Source: WFQV01 sp964611145 (lineage in GTDB: Bacteria; Bacteroidota; Ignavibacteria; Ignavibacteriales; Melioribacteraceae). From it: 64,000 bases of DNA. The position numbers were made by a program, and so were the translations under genes. This document shows, one piece after another, positions 54,405 to 63,785 of this stretch; positions within the stretch are counted from its first letter, which is position 1, and each line of letters opens with the position of its first letter. The notes under the pieces are model-generated. The model saw only the letters and a list, made by a program, of their open reading frames with translations, had not been told where the DNA came from and searched no databases. The stretch covers positions 37,029 to 101,028 of the forward strand of contig CAZSYM010000005.1 in NCBI GenBank assembly GCA_964611145.1, given 5' to 3'.

Positions 54405-55715
54405 TTATTTCATAAGGGTCATTTTCTTCGTAGCCGTGAAATTTCCCGCCTTGAGAGTGTAAAAGTAAACTCCCGAACTTAAATTCGAGGCATCAAACAG
54501 GACGCTATGATAACCGGAGGAAAGTTTTTTGCTCAAAAGCGTCGTAACGTATCTTCCGAGGGCGTCATAAACTTTTATGGTAACATAGTTTTCCTTCGGT
54601 ATAGCAAATTCAAGCGTCGTTGTCGGGTTAAAGGGATTGGGATAATTCTGGAACAAAACATAATTTTTCGGAAGCGCCTCGCCTTCTCTTTCTACGGAAA
54701 CGGGATTATCGTTATGGAATTTCTCCAATAACGGATTATCCGTGGTACCGAAAGCACCTACATAGGCATCCTTACCGTCGGGACTGAAGGCTATACCGCG
54801 GGGACGCTCGTTCGGATCTTGGGGAACAACGAAATGCCACGTAAAACTATCAATAATCGCTTCCTTGGTAACGTCGTATCCGTACCACGTTCCCGGGGTA
54901 TAACCGTTCGTAGGCATATCGTTATAAGAGCCAGCGGAAATATAGAGATAGCCGTTCGCGGGATTCCAAGCAAAGGATTCGGCATGGAAACCCTCGAGAA
55001 TAGTAGCTACGGAATCATAATCCGCAAAGACATTTTCGCGATGATAAACGATTATCTTGCCAAGCGTGTATCCCGCCCAATAAATGGTATTTCCATCTTT
55101 ACTTACTTCAAAGGCGCGGGAAAATCCTTCCGTCGTAGCCAAAGCGTTGCCCACATAGTTGAAATCCTTGTCCAATATTATCATGGGACCGGCGCCCGGT
55201 ACCACCGGCGCAATGTAGATGTTCCCGTACTCGTCAACAGCCGGAGCGGTGGGCGAATTATCTCCCAAAGGCGTAGTGCTGAAAGCAACACTGTTCAAGC
55301 CTTTTCCCGTTTTGTAATCTATTTTGTACATCATATAAGGTTTGGAGGTTACAACCAAAATATTACCCTCGTGGTCCGCGCGCATACCGCGAATATTACC
55401 CCAAAGCGTATCGGTTACAAAGGGACCCACCTGAATGGTAGTAATGGGCGAAAAATCGGCTTCCGTGCCGTCGGCATTGAAAACCCTAACGCTTGCGCAG
55501 TTAAGCGTATCGCCTTTGTCGTTTACAATTTTCGCAGTGTGAAAATAATCTCCCACCCATATTTTTCCGTCCGGGTCAACAGCGACGCCATGCGTAGAGC
55601 CTTTTATCGTGTCCGGGCTGGGCGTGGGGAAAAAGCCCTCGTAAGTCCATTGAGCTCTGAGCGTCGAAGCGACGAGAAGGGAGAAGAAGACTACAAAAGT
55701 AAAAAGTTTTTTCAT
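54405..55715 (-). CDS. Secreted beta-propeller protein with T9SS sorting domain
   Basis: 436 residues. Signal peptide (MKKLFTFVVFFSLLVASTLRAQ). Residues ~25-345 look like an NHL/SMP-30-type six-bladed propeller with recurring STHGVAVDPDGKIWVGDY, GIAFSPDGKDAYVGAF and similar blades. The last ~85 residues are a T9SS type A domain: NYPNPFNPTTTLEFAIP, IKVYDALGR, SGVYFYTLKAG and a terminal MTLMK. Cargo for T9SS; enzymatic role unknown. RBS AGGAGG. It follows the GHL10/FnIII gene by 27 bp. Confidence 0.9.
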   Translation of the reverse strand: MKKLFTFVVFFSLLVASTLRAQWTYEGFFPTPSPDTIKGSTHGVAVDPDGKIWVGDYFHTAKIVNDKGDTLNCASVRVFNADGTEADFSPITTIQVGPFVTDTLWGNIRGMRADHEGNILVVTSKPYMMYKIDYKTGKGLNSVAFSTTPLGDNSPTAPAVDEYGNIYIAPVVPGAGPMIILDKDFNYVGNALATTEGFSRAFEVSKDGNTIYWAGYTLGKIIVYHRENVFADYDSVATILEGFHAESFAWNPANGYLYISAGSYNDMPTNGYTPGTWYGYDVTKEAIIDSFTWHFVVPQDPNERPRGIAFSPDGKDAYVGAFGTTDNPLLEKFHNDNPVSVEREGEALPKNYVLFQNYPNPFNPTTTLEFAIPKENYVTIKVYDALGRYVTTLLSKKLSSGYHSVLFDASNLSSGVYFYTLKAGNFTATKKMTLMK

Positions 55716-55742
55716 TTGTTCCTCCTGTTTAATTATGGATTC

Positions 55743-58115
55743 CTATTTGACAAACATCATTTTGCCTATCAGTCTCTTGCCTTTATAATTTAACACGTAA
55801 ATGTAAATTCCGCTGTTTAAATTTTCGGCATTAAAGTCGAACGTGTAAGTGCCGCCCGCAAGCCGTGTGTTCACGATTTCCGCAACCTTGCGCCCGAGTA
55901 TATCATAAATCTTGAGCGAAACCAATCCCTCCGCAGGAATACTGAATCGGATTCTTGTGGTATTTCCGCTTCCGTTAACGGAACCGAAAGGATTGGGATA
56001 ATTCGGATAAAGGCGGAAATTATCCGGAGTAAGATTTTCCGCGACCACTCCGGAAGTAGCGGTGGTTTTAAATCTGAAAACCGAACTCCAGTTGCTTTCG
56101 CCGACGTCATTTATCGCTTTGACTCGCCAAAAATAAATTTTGCTTTTTTCAAGCTCCGCCACGGTAAGGGTGGTATCTTTCAAACCTACAGAATCCACAA
56201 CCAGGGAGCTTTCGTTAAACAGCAGACTTTTTGCCAATTGGAAACGATAATTATCGGCACCCTTTGCTTTGTACCACTTGAAAGTAGGTTGCAAGGGAAT
56301 ATTCACCGTCAAATCGGGAGGATAAATACATTGCGGCGTACGGGGAAAACCTGTGGTAAACACAAAAGAATTGGAATAAACGCTTTCACCCGCGGCGTTT
56401 GCAGAGCGCACACGCCAATAGTAATCCGTAAGTCCATCCAAGCCGGTTATAGTGAGTGCGGTATCTTGGAGATTTGTTCTTTCGTATTCCACCGAAGAAA
56501 AGGAGGCGTCGGAAGAGATTTGTATATCGTAAAAAGAAGCTCCCGAGGCGTAGCGCCATGCGATTTCAATAGTGTCTTTTAATTTATCCGCTCCGTCGTA
56601 AGGGTAAGCAAGTACGGGGATTGAGGGCGTCGGGATTTCCGTCAGATTTGTGAAAGCGCTTTCATTTCCAAGTCTATCCAAGGCGCTAACGGCAAAATAT
56701 TTGGGACCCTCGCCGTTCCCGCGTTTGGGAATGAAACGGTTCATGGGCGAAACATCCGCTATGTTTTCGGCGGATTCAAAATCCTGCGGACCGATATTCG
56801 AGTAAAAATTATAAACCACATATTGCCATGCAGAGTCTCCGTCGCTTGCCTTCGGAGAATTTGCCCATTGCAAGCCCGCGATTGCACTACCTTCGAGCCT
56901 CGTAAAAATCGGGTCTCCCGGAGCCATGGGAGGAATGGAATCTTTCCAGCTCATAACCGGCTTGAGTGCGGGATATTTATAATAATTGTTTTTTAAGGAA
57001 TCCGTAACTCCGCGAGGGTTTTCGGGAATGTTCTTGGCTCGAAACAAAATACTTCCTTCGCATTTATCGTTCGCTCTGTTCAGAGCTATTTGGCGGGGAA
57101 TTTCGGAAGCGGTGAAATTACCGTTCGACACGCGATAAAGCGCCTGTCCAGGATAAAGGTGTAGTCCGTTTATATGGTCCGCCCACCAGGGCATCAAAAG
57201 GGAATAATCCTGAGCGCCGCCAATTTTCCAATACAATTGAGGCGCAAGATAATCAACCGTTTTAGCGTTCAGCCAGGCAAGAGCATCGCAATAAATGGTA
57301 CTGTAAGCGTTCATTCCGGAAATCCCCGGCGGATTGCTCGGTTTCCATATCCCGAAAGGACTAATTCCGAATTTAACCCACGGTTTGACGGCGTTGATCG
57401 AATCGTGAACCATTTTTACCAGAAGGTTTACATTGTGCCTGCGCCAATCTCCGCGGTCGGTATAGCCGTCCGAATACCGCGCAAAAGTATCGTCGTCCTG
57501 ATTTGTAATATTGTTGGGGGGATAGGGATAAAAATAATCGTCAAAGTGAACGCCGTCCACATCGTAACGAGCTACGACATCCATAATTATTTTAGTTACG
57601 TATTCCCGCACCGCGGGGATACCCGGGTCCAAAAATTTGAAATCCCCTATTTGAATTACCCAATCGGGATGAACGCGAGTCACGTGGTTCGACGCCATAG
57701 CATGGCTTCCCACACGCCTTTCGGCGCGATAGGGATTAAACCACGCATGAAATTCCATACCACGCTTGTGAGCTTCTTTAATGGCAAATTTCAAAGGGTC
57801 GTAATAAGGACTGGGAGCCATGCCTTGAGACCCCGTAAGCCAATAAGACCAAGGTTCATAAGGTGAATCGTACATTGCATCGCACTCGTTGCGAACTTGG
57901 AAAATCACGGTATTGATTCCGGCTTCTTTCAATTGGTCGAGTAGCCTTACCAACTCGGCTTTTTGGTCCTCCACCGATTCGTGAGGAGAATCGGGCCAAT
58001 CCAGATTCGCAACCGTTGCAATCCACGCCGCTCTGAATTCTCTCTTGGGATGATTATTCTGTGCAATAATAATTAGAAACGGAATTAAGGCGAAAGGAAG
58101 TAGGAATTTTTTCAT
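55743..58115 (-). CDS. Secreted GHL10 (DUF187) protein with FnIII domains and T9SS tail
   Basis: 790 residues from ATG 58115 (a TTG codon precedes it). Signal peptide; GHL10 domain at ~25-380 with REFRAAWIATVANLDWP, VIFQVRNECDAMYDS, YDVDGVHFDDYFYPYP and YLAPQLYWKIGG; an FnIII-like region (~390-495); two further FnIII domains at ~495-590 and ~600-690 (DYYWRVRSANAAGES and IYFWRVKAINDVGES); T9SS tail NYPNPFGS..RIRFSIP..IYDILGRKVAEI..SGIYIYVLN. Paralogue of the 12260-13930 protein with added export and binding modules. Substrate unknown. Confidence 0.9.
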   Translation of the reverse strand: MKKFLLPFALIPFLIIIAQNNHPKREFRAAWIATVANLDWPDSPHESVEDQKAELVRLLDQLKEAGINTVIFQVRNECDAMYDSPYEPWSYWLTGSQGMAPSPYYDPLKFAIKEAHKRGMEFHAWFNPYRAERRVGSHAMASNHVTRVHPDWVIQIGDFKFLDPGIPAVREYVTKIIMDVVARYDVDGVHFDDYFYPYPPNNITNQDDDTFARYSDGYTDRGDWRRHNVNLLVKMVHDSINAVKPWVKFGISPFGIWKPSNPPGISGMNAYSTIYCDALAWLNAKTVDYLAPQLYWKIGGAQDYSLLMPWWADHINGLHLYPGQALYRVSNGNFTASEIPRQIALNRANDKCEGSILFRAKNIPENPRGVTDSLKNNYYKYPALKPVMSWKDSIPPMAPGDPIFTRLEGSAIAGLQWANSPKASDGDSAWQYVVYNFYSNIGPQDFESAENIADVSPMNRFIPKRGNGEGPKYFAVSALDRLGNESAFTNLTEIPTPSIPVLAYPYDGADKLKDTIEIAWRYASGASFYDIQISSDASFSSVEYERTNLQDTALTITGLDGLTDYYWRVRSANAAGESVYSNSFVFTTGFPRTPQCIYPPDLTVNIPLQPTFKWYKAKGADNYRFQLAKSLLFNESSLVVDSVGLKDTTLTVAELEKSKIYFWRVKAINDVGESNWSSVFRFKTTATSGVVAENLTPDNFRLYPNYPNPFGSVNGSGNTTRIRFSIPAEGLVSLKIYDILGRKVAEIVNTRLAGGTYTFDFNAENLNSGIYIYVLNYKGKRLIGKMMFVK

Positions 58116-58315
58116 CAAAGCCCTTAATAATTTTTACATTTATTGATAGTAAGTTAAATAATTTTTGAAAAAGAAAAACAAAAAAATCAAAAAGAAAAGA
58201 TTTCTGTGGTTGCAAACGAATTCTTTAGTAGCAAGTTCTGAAACAATCTTGAAGGTTTCTTACAATAATCGTTAACTTTCAAAAACAATTTTTGAAAATT
58301 TTCGTTGAGGATAAA

Positions 58316-59662
58316 ATGGCTAAAATACCTGGCTTCAAGGCTTATGACATCAGAGGAAAAGTACCCTCGGAATTAAATGACGATTTGGCATATAAAGTGG
58401 GGCGCGCTTTTGCATCGCTTTTGAATTGTAAAAAAGTGGTAATAGGATACGATGTTCGTGAATCTTCGCCTCAATTGGCCAAAGCCTTGGCGGAGGGCTT
58501 GACAGATGCAGGTAGCGATGTTATAAATTTAGGACTTTGCGGAACCGAGATGATTTACTTCGGAACCCCTTTCCTCGATGCCGACGGTGGAATAATGATT
58601 ACGGCGAGTCATAATCCCCCCGAATACAACGGGCTCAAATTTGTTAAGAAAGGTTCCGTTCCCATGGGCTATGATTCCGGTTTGAACGAAATAGAGAAAA
58701 TGATTCTTAATGACGAATTGGGAGAAAAAGCCGAGCACAAAGGAGAAGTTGCGGAAACAAATCTGATGGACGATTTTCTTGTGCATCTTAAAAAGTTTTT
58801 CGATGCCGATAAGATAAATCCGTTCAAGGTGGTGGTAAACGCCGGTAACGGCTGTGCCGGTCCCGCCCTGGATGCCTTGGAAAAAGAGCTTCCGATAGAA
58901 ATGATTAAAGTGCATCACGAACCAGACTCAACTTTTCCTAACGGAGTCCCGAATCCCTTACTGCCAGAAAATAGAGATTCCACAATTGAAGCCATTAAAA
59001 AATCCGAAGCCGATTTGGGAGTGGCTTGGGACGGCGATTATGACCGTTGCTTTTTCTTCGACGAGAAAGGAAATTTTATCGAAGGATATTATATCGTTGG
59101 GCTTTTGGCAAAATCGATTCTTAAAAAACATCCCGGCGAAAAAATAGTTCACGACCCTCGCCTGGTTTGGAACACTGTTAAAATTGTAAAGGAAGCAGGC
59201 GGTATTCCGGTTCAATCTAAAAGCGGACATGCTTTTATCAAACAAAAAATGCGCGAGGTTAATGCAATTTACGGCGGGGAAATGTCGGCACATCATTATT
59301 TTAGAGACAACTTCTATTCCGATAGCGGGATGATACCTTTCCTGCTCATTCTTCAATTGATGTCCGAAGAGCAAAAATCCCTTTTCGAATTAGTTAACGA
59401 AATGGTACAAGCTTTTCCCTGCTCGGGGGAAATTAACACGCGATTGGAAAATCCCCAAGCGAAACTCGAAGAAATAAAAAGGAAATACTCGGACGGAAAA
59501 ACAGATTATACCGACGGCGTTAGCGTGGAATATGACAATTGGCGCTTCAATGTTCGGCTCAGCAACACGGAACCGCTAATTCGCTTGAACGTAGAAACCC
59601 GAGGAGATAAAAAGTTGATGGAAGCAAAAACCAAAGAATTACTTGACCTGATAAGAAGTTAA
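58316..59662 (+). CDS. manB: Phosphomannomutase/phosphoglucomutase
   Basis: Interconverts hexose 1- and 6-phosphates for nucleotide-sugar synthesis. 448 residues from ATG 58316 (TTGAGG upstream); a longer frame from 58292 is less likely. Family regions: FKAYDIRGKVP, the phosphoserine loop ITASHNPPEYNG, metal-binding DGDYDRCFFFDEKG, sugar-binding GGEMSAHHYFRD, and phosphate-binding RLSNTEPLIRLNVETRGD. It resembles E. coli CpsG/ManB throughout its length. Monocistronic or paired with the small gene downstream. Confidence 0.94.
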   Translation: MAKIPGFKAYDIRGKVPSELNDDLAYKVGRAFASLLNCKKVVIGYDVRESSPQLAKALAEGLTDAGSDVINLGLCGTEMIYFGTPFLDADGGIMITASHNPPEYNGLKFVKKGSVPMGYDSGLNEIEKMILNDELGEKAEHKGEVAETNLMDDFLVHLKKFFDADKINPFKVVVNAGNGCAGPALDALEKELPIEMIKVHHEPDSTFPNGVPNPLLPENRDSTIEAIKKSEADLGVAWDGDYDRCFFFDEKGNFIEGYYIVGLLAKSILKKHPGEKIVHDPRLVWNTVKIVKEAGGIPVQSKSGHAFIKQKMREVNAIYGGEMSAHHYFRDNFYSDSGMIPFLLILQLMSEEQKSLFELVNEMVQAFPCSGEINTRLENPQAKLEEIKRKYSDGKTDYTDGVSVEYDNWRFNVRLSNTEPLIRLNVETRGDKKLMEAKTKELLDLIRS

Positions 59663-59739
59663 AAAAGAATGCTTTCCAAATTTTTGTGAACTATTTGAAC
59701 GCTTTTGCGTCTAATAAAAAAACAAAACGGGAGAAAAAA

Positions 59740-59958
59740 ATGAGCGACGCAAAAAACAGAACTCTTGACGTGGATAAGCTTCTTAAAAACAAGCTTAAAG
59801 AGGTAAGCATTGGGGAATTAGAAGAAAAAATCGCCAAGGTCATTAGCGAAATGGTCGGAGAAGATTATAAGTGCACAATTCAGGAGGTAAAATATACCCT
59901 TTTCAGCGGAGCGGACGTCCACATGAAAATTGAACTTTCCTACAACGTGGAAGAGTAA
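59740..59958 (+). CDS. Small acidic/basic protein of unknown function
   Basis: 72 residues from ATG 59740, chosen because CGGGAG lies just upstream; an in-frame GTG at 59686 would add 18 basic residues. No signal or membrane segment. Sequence includes VDKLLKNKLKEVSIGELEEKI and KCTIQEVKYTLFSGADVHMK, a helix-helix-then-strand look. Not recognised. It lies between manB and the P-type ATPase, 78 bp after manB. Confidence 0.6.
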   Translation: MSDAKNRTLDVDKLLKNKLKEVSIGELEEKIAKVISEMVGEDYKCTIQEVKYTLFSGADVHMKIELSYNVEE

Positions 59959-60062
59959 AAATTCCGACTGTGACGAGAAGCATTGAATTTTTTGTTATAT
60001 TGAGTTAGCTTGCGAAGAATTTTGTAAGTTGTAGGAGTGTGTTTAAAATTTAATCGAGTTTA

Positions 60063-62771
60063 ATGAGCGAAGCAAAAGCGGGAAATATTTTACGTTCCAA
60101 ACCTTGGCACCGGTTGACAATTGAAAAAACTCTTGCTGACTTGGGAAGCTCCGCTAATGGCTTAAGCGAAAAAGAAGCTAAGTTAAGGTTGGAAATCAAC
60201 GGTCCTAATGAAATTGTTTCCAAAAAGGGCGAACCTCTGTGGAAATTATTTTTCGAACAATTTTTAAGTCTCCTTATAATTATTCTCATCCTTGCCGCGG
60301 TTGTTTCTGCTTTTATCGGACAAATAGTAGAAGCGGGAACGATAATAATTATAGTCATTCTCGCGGGGATACTCGGGTTTGTTCAAGAATATCAAGCAGG
60401 GAAATCCATCGAGGCGCTAAAAAAAATGGCGGCTCCGAATGCTACAGTAATACGGGACGGAAAAGAAAAAATTATTCCCGCATCCGAAATAGTGAAGGGA
60501 GATATAATCATTTTGCAAGCAGGCGATAGAGTTCCAGCGGATGCAAGATTGATTAGCGCTAAAAATCTCAAAGTTGACGAGGCACCACTCACGGGGGAAT
60601 CCCACGCAATTCTCAAAACCGAAAAAGCTATCACGGAAAAAGATGTTTCTTTGGGTGATAAGAGAAACATGGTGTTCATGGGTACATCCGTAACTTACGG
60701 ACGTGGCATTGCCACGGTGATAGCCACAGGCATGAATACCGAGTTCGGAAAAATTGCTACTCTTTTGGACTCGACCGAAAGACGAAAGACCCCGCTGCAG
60801 AGAAACCTAGACACGTTAGGAAAAAAATTAGGTGTTTACTCGCTAATCCTTGCCGCTTTGATGAGCGTAATGGGAGTATTAGAGGGCTATCCCATTCTGG
60901 AAATGTTCGTCTGGGGCGTAGCCATAGCCGTTGCCGTTATTCCCGAGGCTCTTCCCGCCGTGGTTACAATCAGTATTGCTCTCGGAGTGCGGCGAATGGT
61001 AAAACGCAAGGCGCTCATTCGCAAACTGCCCGCCATTGAAACCTTGGGCGCGACGAATATCATTTGTACCGATAAAACCGGTACGCTGACACAAGACCAA
61101 ATGACGATTCGAAAGATTGTAACCGCAAAAGAATCTTTCGAAGTTACCGGTGCCGGTTATGTGCCGGAAGGAAAATTTTTAAAGGACGGCAAGGAAATAA
61201 GACTTTCCGAAGAAAACGACCTTTCTTTTTTGTTGAAAGTCGGAGCGCTTTGTAACGATACTTTCCTGGATAAAATAGAAGGCGAATACAAGATTATTGG
61301 CGACCCTACGGAAGGCTCGATAGTAGTTGCCGCGGAAAAGGCGGGAATCAATGTTAAAAAATTACGTGAAGAGTATCCCCGTCTGGACGAAATACCCTTT
61401 TCCTCCGAAGAAAAACAGATGACCACGCTTCACAATTTACCGGAGGGAATGTTGGCGCTTACGAAAGGCGCCCCGGAAATAGTCGTGGAGAACGCAACGC
61501 AAGTTTTGATTGATGGTACGGAAAGAGAGCTGGATTCGGAGACAAAGAGGAAAATCCTTGACGCCGGTGAAGAAATGAGTTCCAATGCCCTCAGAGTGCT
61601 TGCGATTGCTTATAAAAAAGTGGAGGGAAAAGAAAAATTAAGCGACGAAGACCGTAGGGAAGTAACCCTCTTGGGCTTGATAGGAATGATAGACCCCCCG
61701 CGTCCAGAAGCAAAAGAAGCCATCAAGATTTGCGAAAGAGCTTCTATCAAGCCGATCATGATAACGGGCGACCATAAAACAACCGCGGTGGTTATCGCTC
61801 GTGAACTCGGTATTTTGCGCGAAGGACAAGCGATCACGGGAACGGAACTCGAAAAGATGGATAAAAACGAATTGAGCGAGGCTGTGGAAAAAACGGAAGT
61901 CTATGCCAGAATTTCCCCCGCTCACAAGTTAAAAATTGTTTCCGCACTCATGAGTAAAGGAAATATAGTTGCCATGACGGGCGACGGCGTTAACGATGCT
62001 CCCGCTCTTAAAAAAGCAGATATAGGTATCGCAATGGGAATCAAAGGCACGGAGGTCAGTCGCGAAGCCGCCGATATGATTCTAACGGACGATAACTTTG
62101 CTTCCATCGTCGCCGCTGTGGAAGAGGGACGAAGCATTTTCGAGAATATTAGAAAATACCTAGTTTATTTGCTCAGCGGAAACTTGGGAACGGTGCTCGC
62201 CCTTGTCGTAGCTTTACTATTCGCCTTGCCTTTGCCCTTGAGCGCCGTTCAAATATTGTTTATTAACTTTTTAATGGACGGCTTAATTGCAATTGCGCTG
62301 GGTCTTGAGCCTCCCGAACCCGGGATAATGAACAAGAAACCCCGCAATGTGGAAGAAGGTATTCTGAACAAAAAAGCTCTCTTTTTCATCTCTCTCATCG
62401 GCTTTTGGATTGCCGCCGTTTCCCTCGGCGTCTTTCTTTGGGGGTACTATAAAGGTGTAGCACCGAAAAGTTTAATGACTTACTTTTTCGTTACGTTGAT
62501 TTTCGCCCGACTTTTCAACGGATTAAGTTGCCGTTCCTTCGACGTCTCCATTTTCAAGATGAACTTCTTCGGCAACAAATCTCTCCTGTACGGTATATTG
62601 ATTTCCCTCGTAGCAACACTTTTGGTTACAGAAATCCCTCTGTTTAATATGGCGTTCGATACCTTCGCGATAGGATTGTCCGTATGGGCTACGAGTTTCC
62701 TTGCCGCTTCCACCACGGCGTTTTTTGCCGATTTCCTGAAAATACTTTCCAGAAAAACCTTTGGAAACTAA
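60063..62771 (+). CDS. P-type Ca2+-transporting ATPase (type IIA-like)
   Basis: 902-residue cation pump, ten membrane helices. N-terminal cation-ATPase domain, TGES at 177-180, PEALP in M4 (294-298), the phosphorylation site Asp337 in DKTGTLT, MITGDH, and hinge TGDGVNDAPALKKADIGIAMG (in parts). M6 has NFLMDGLIAIALGLEPPEPGIM in parts, matching the Ca2+-binding NxxxD of PacL/SERCA-type pumps rather than Na/K or H pumps. Probably expels Ca2+; specificity not proven. Weak RBS before the ATG. Confidence 0.92.
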   Translation: MSEAKAGNILRSKPWHRLTIEKTLADLGSSANGLSEKEAKLRLEINGPNEIVSKKGEPLWKLFFEQFLSLLIIILILAAVVSAFIGQIVEAGTIIIIVILAGILGFVQEYQAGKSIEALKKMAAPNATVIRDGKEKIIPASEIVKGDIIILQAGDRVPADARLISAKNLKVDEAPLTGESHAILKTEKAITEKDVSLGDKRNMVFMGTSVTYGRGIATVIATGMNTEFGKIATLLDSTERRKTPLQRNLDTLGKKLGVYSLILAALMSVMGVLEGYPILEMFVWGVAIAVAVIPEALPAVVTISIALGVRRMVKRKALIRKLPAIETLGATNIICTDKTGTLTQDQMTIRKIVTAKESFEVTGAGYVPEGKFLKDGKEIRLSEENDLSFLLKVGALCNDTFLDKIEGEYKIIGDPTEGSIVVAAEKAGINVKKLREEYPRLDEIPFSSEEKQMTTLHNLPEGMLALTKGAPEIVVENATQVLIDGTERELDSETKRKILDAGEEMSSNALRVLAIAYKKVEGKEKLSDEDRREVTLLGLIGMIDPPRPEAKEAIKICERASIKPIMITGDHKTTAVVIARELGILREGQAITGTELEKMDKNELSEAVEKTEVYARISPAHKLKIVSALMSKGNIVAMTGDGVNDAPALKKADIGIAMGIKGTEVSREAADMILTDDNFASIVAAVEEGRSIFENIRKYLVYLLSGNLGTVLALVVALLFALPLPLSAVQILFINFLMDGLIAIALGLEPPEPGIMNKKPRNVEEGILNKKALFFISLIGFWIAAVSLGVFLWGYYKGVAPKSLMTYFFVTLIFARLFNGLSCRSFDVSIFKMNFFGNKSLLYGILISLVATLLVTEIPLFNMAFDTFAIGLSVWATSFLAASTTAFFADFLKILSRKTFGN

Positions 62772-62921
62772 TCCCCCTCGGAAAAAATTATTATTGAATA
62801 ACTCAACCTTGCTTTAGCATACATAAAATTTTATATTATGATATATCTGTATAAATAATACATAACCTCAGTGTATACAGTTACAAATAGAATCATAGTA
62901 TGAACAAAAAAATTTAACTAC

Positions 62922-63785
62922 ATGGGATACGAACTTTGGATATCGCCCAACACAGGACTTCGCAGAAAAGGGACAACATTTAAAGAACTACAGTCGTTAT
63001 TTATAAATAACATTACGACTAAATATATTTTTGAGCCCATCTATTCATGCAAGTTGACTGATAATTCTAAACAGGTTAGAAAGATTTTAGAAAAAAGAGG
63101 ATTCGATATTGTTGGCGTAACAGATGAAAATCGAAAGATTATTGGTTATGCAAAAAAAACTGAATTAAATCATGGGATAGTTAAACAATTTGTGCATAAC
63201 ATAGAAATACATCAGATAATCTCGGTTTCAACTCCAATCTCACAATTGTTAAATATTTTCTATGATAATTCGTTCGTGTTTGTTCTAGAAAATAATCTTG
63301 TTAATGGAATAGTGACAAGAGCAGACATTAATAAGCCAATAGTAAGGATATATCTTTTTGGGATAATATCACTTTTTGAGATGCATTTAAACTTCTGGAT
63401 TAATAATTACTACCCAAATAGTTCATGGATAAAAATAATAAAAAAAGAAAGACTTGAGGAAGCAATCAAAATATACGAACTACGAAAAGGTAAAAACGAA
63501 GAATTATCATTGTTGGAATGTACTCAACTAGGCGATAAAAAAACCGTATTGAAATCCACACCAGACTTCTTGAAAAATTTTGATTTATCAAAAAGACAAA
63601 CCGAAAAATTTTTAAGGAACATCGAAAAAATTCGAAATGAATTGGCACATAGTCAAAGTTCAATCATCTCAAATTTAGACTGGCAGAACTTTGTGAAGAC
63701 AATTTCATTCGCAGAAAATTTCTTAATCAAATCCGAAATAATGGTTGAAGAAAAAGCACGCCTATACACCAAAATTCATACATAA
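62922..63785 (+). CDS. CBS-pair protein with C-terminal HEPN-like Rx4H motif
   Basis: 287 residues. Residues ~33-140 contain two CBS-like motifs (KYIFEPIYSC..VRKILEKRGFDIVGVTDENRKIIGYA; HQIISVSTPISQLL..FVFVLENNLVNGIVTRADI). The C-terminal ~140 residues are helical with RNELAHSQ at 238-245, a HEPN-type R-x4-H ribonuclease motif. The DNA is visibly AT-richer than elsewhere, with many AAA/ATA codons, and there is no Shine-Dalgarno, suggesting recent acquisition. The neighbouring 63786-64000 is AT-rich with nothing recognisable. Nucleotide-sensing CBS plus HEPN RNase is inference, not shown. Confidence 0.6.
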   Translation: MGYELWISPNTGLRRKGTTFKELQSLFINNITTKYIFEPIYSCKLTDNSKQVRKILEKRGFDIVGVTDENRKIIGYAKKTELNHGIVKQFVHNIEIHQIISVSTPISQLLNIFYDNSFVFVLENNLVNGIVTRADINKPIVRIYLFGIISLFEMHLNFWINNYYPNSSWIKIIKKERLEEAIKIYELRKGKNEELSLLECTQLGDKKTVLKSTPDFLKNFDLSKRQTEKFLRNIEKIRNELAHSQSSIISNLDWQNFVKTISFAENFLIKSEIMVEEKARLYTKIHT

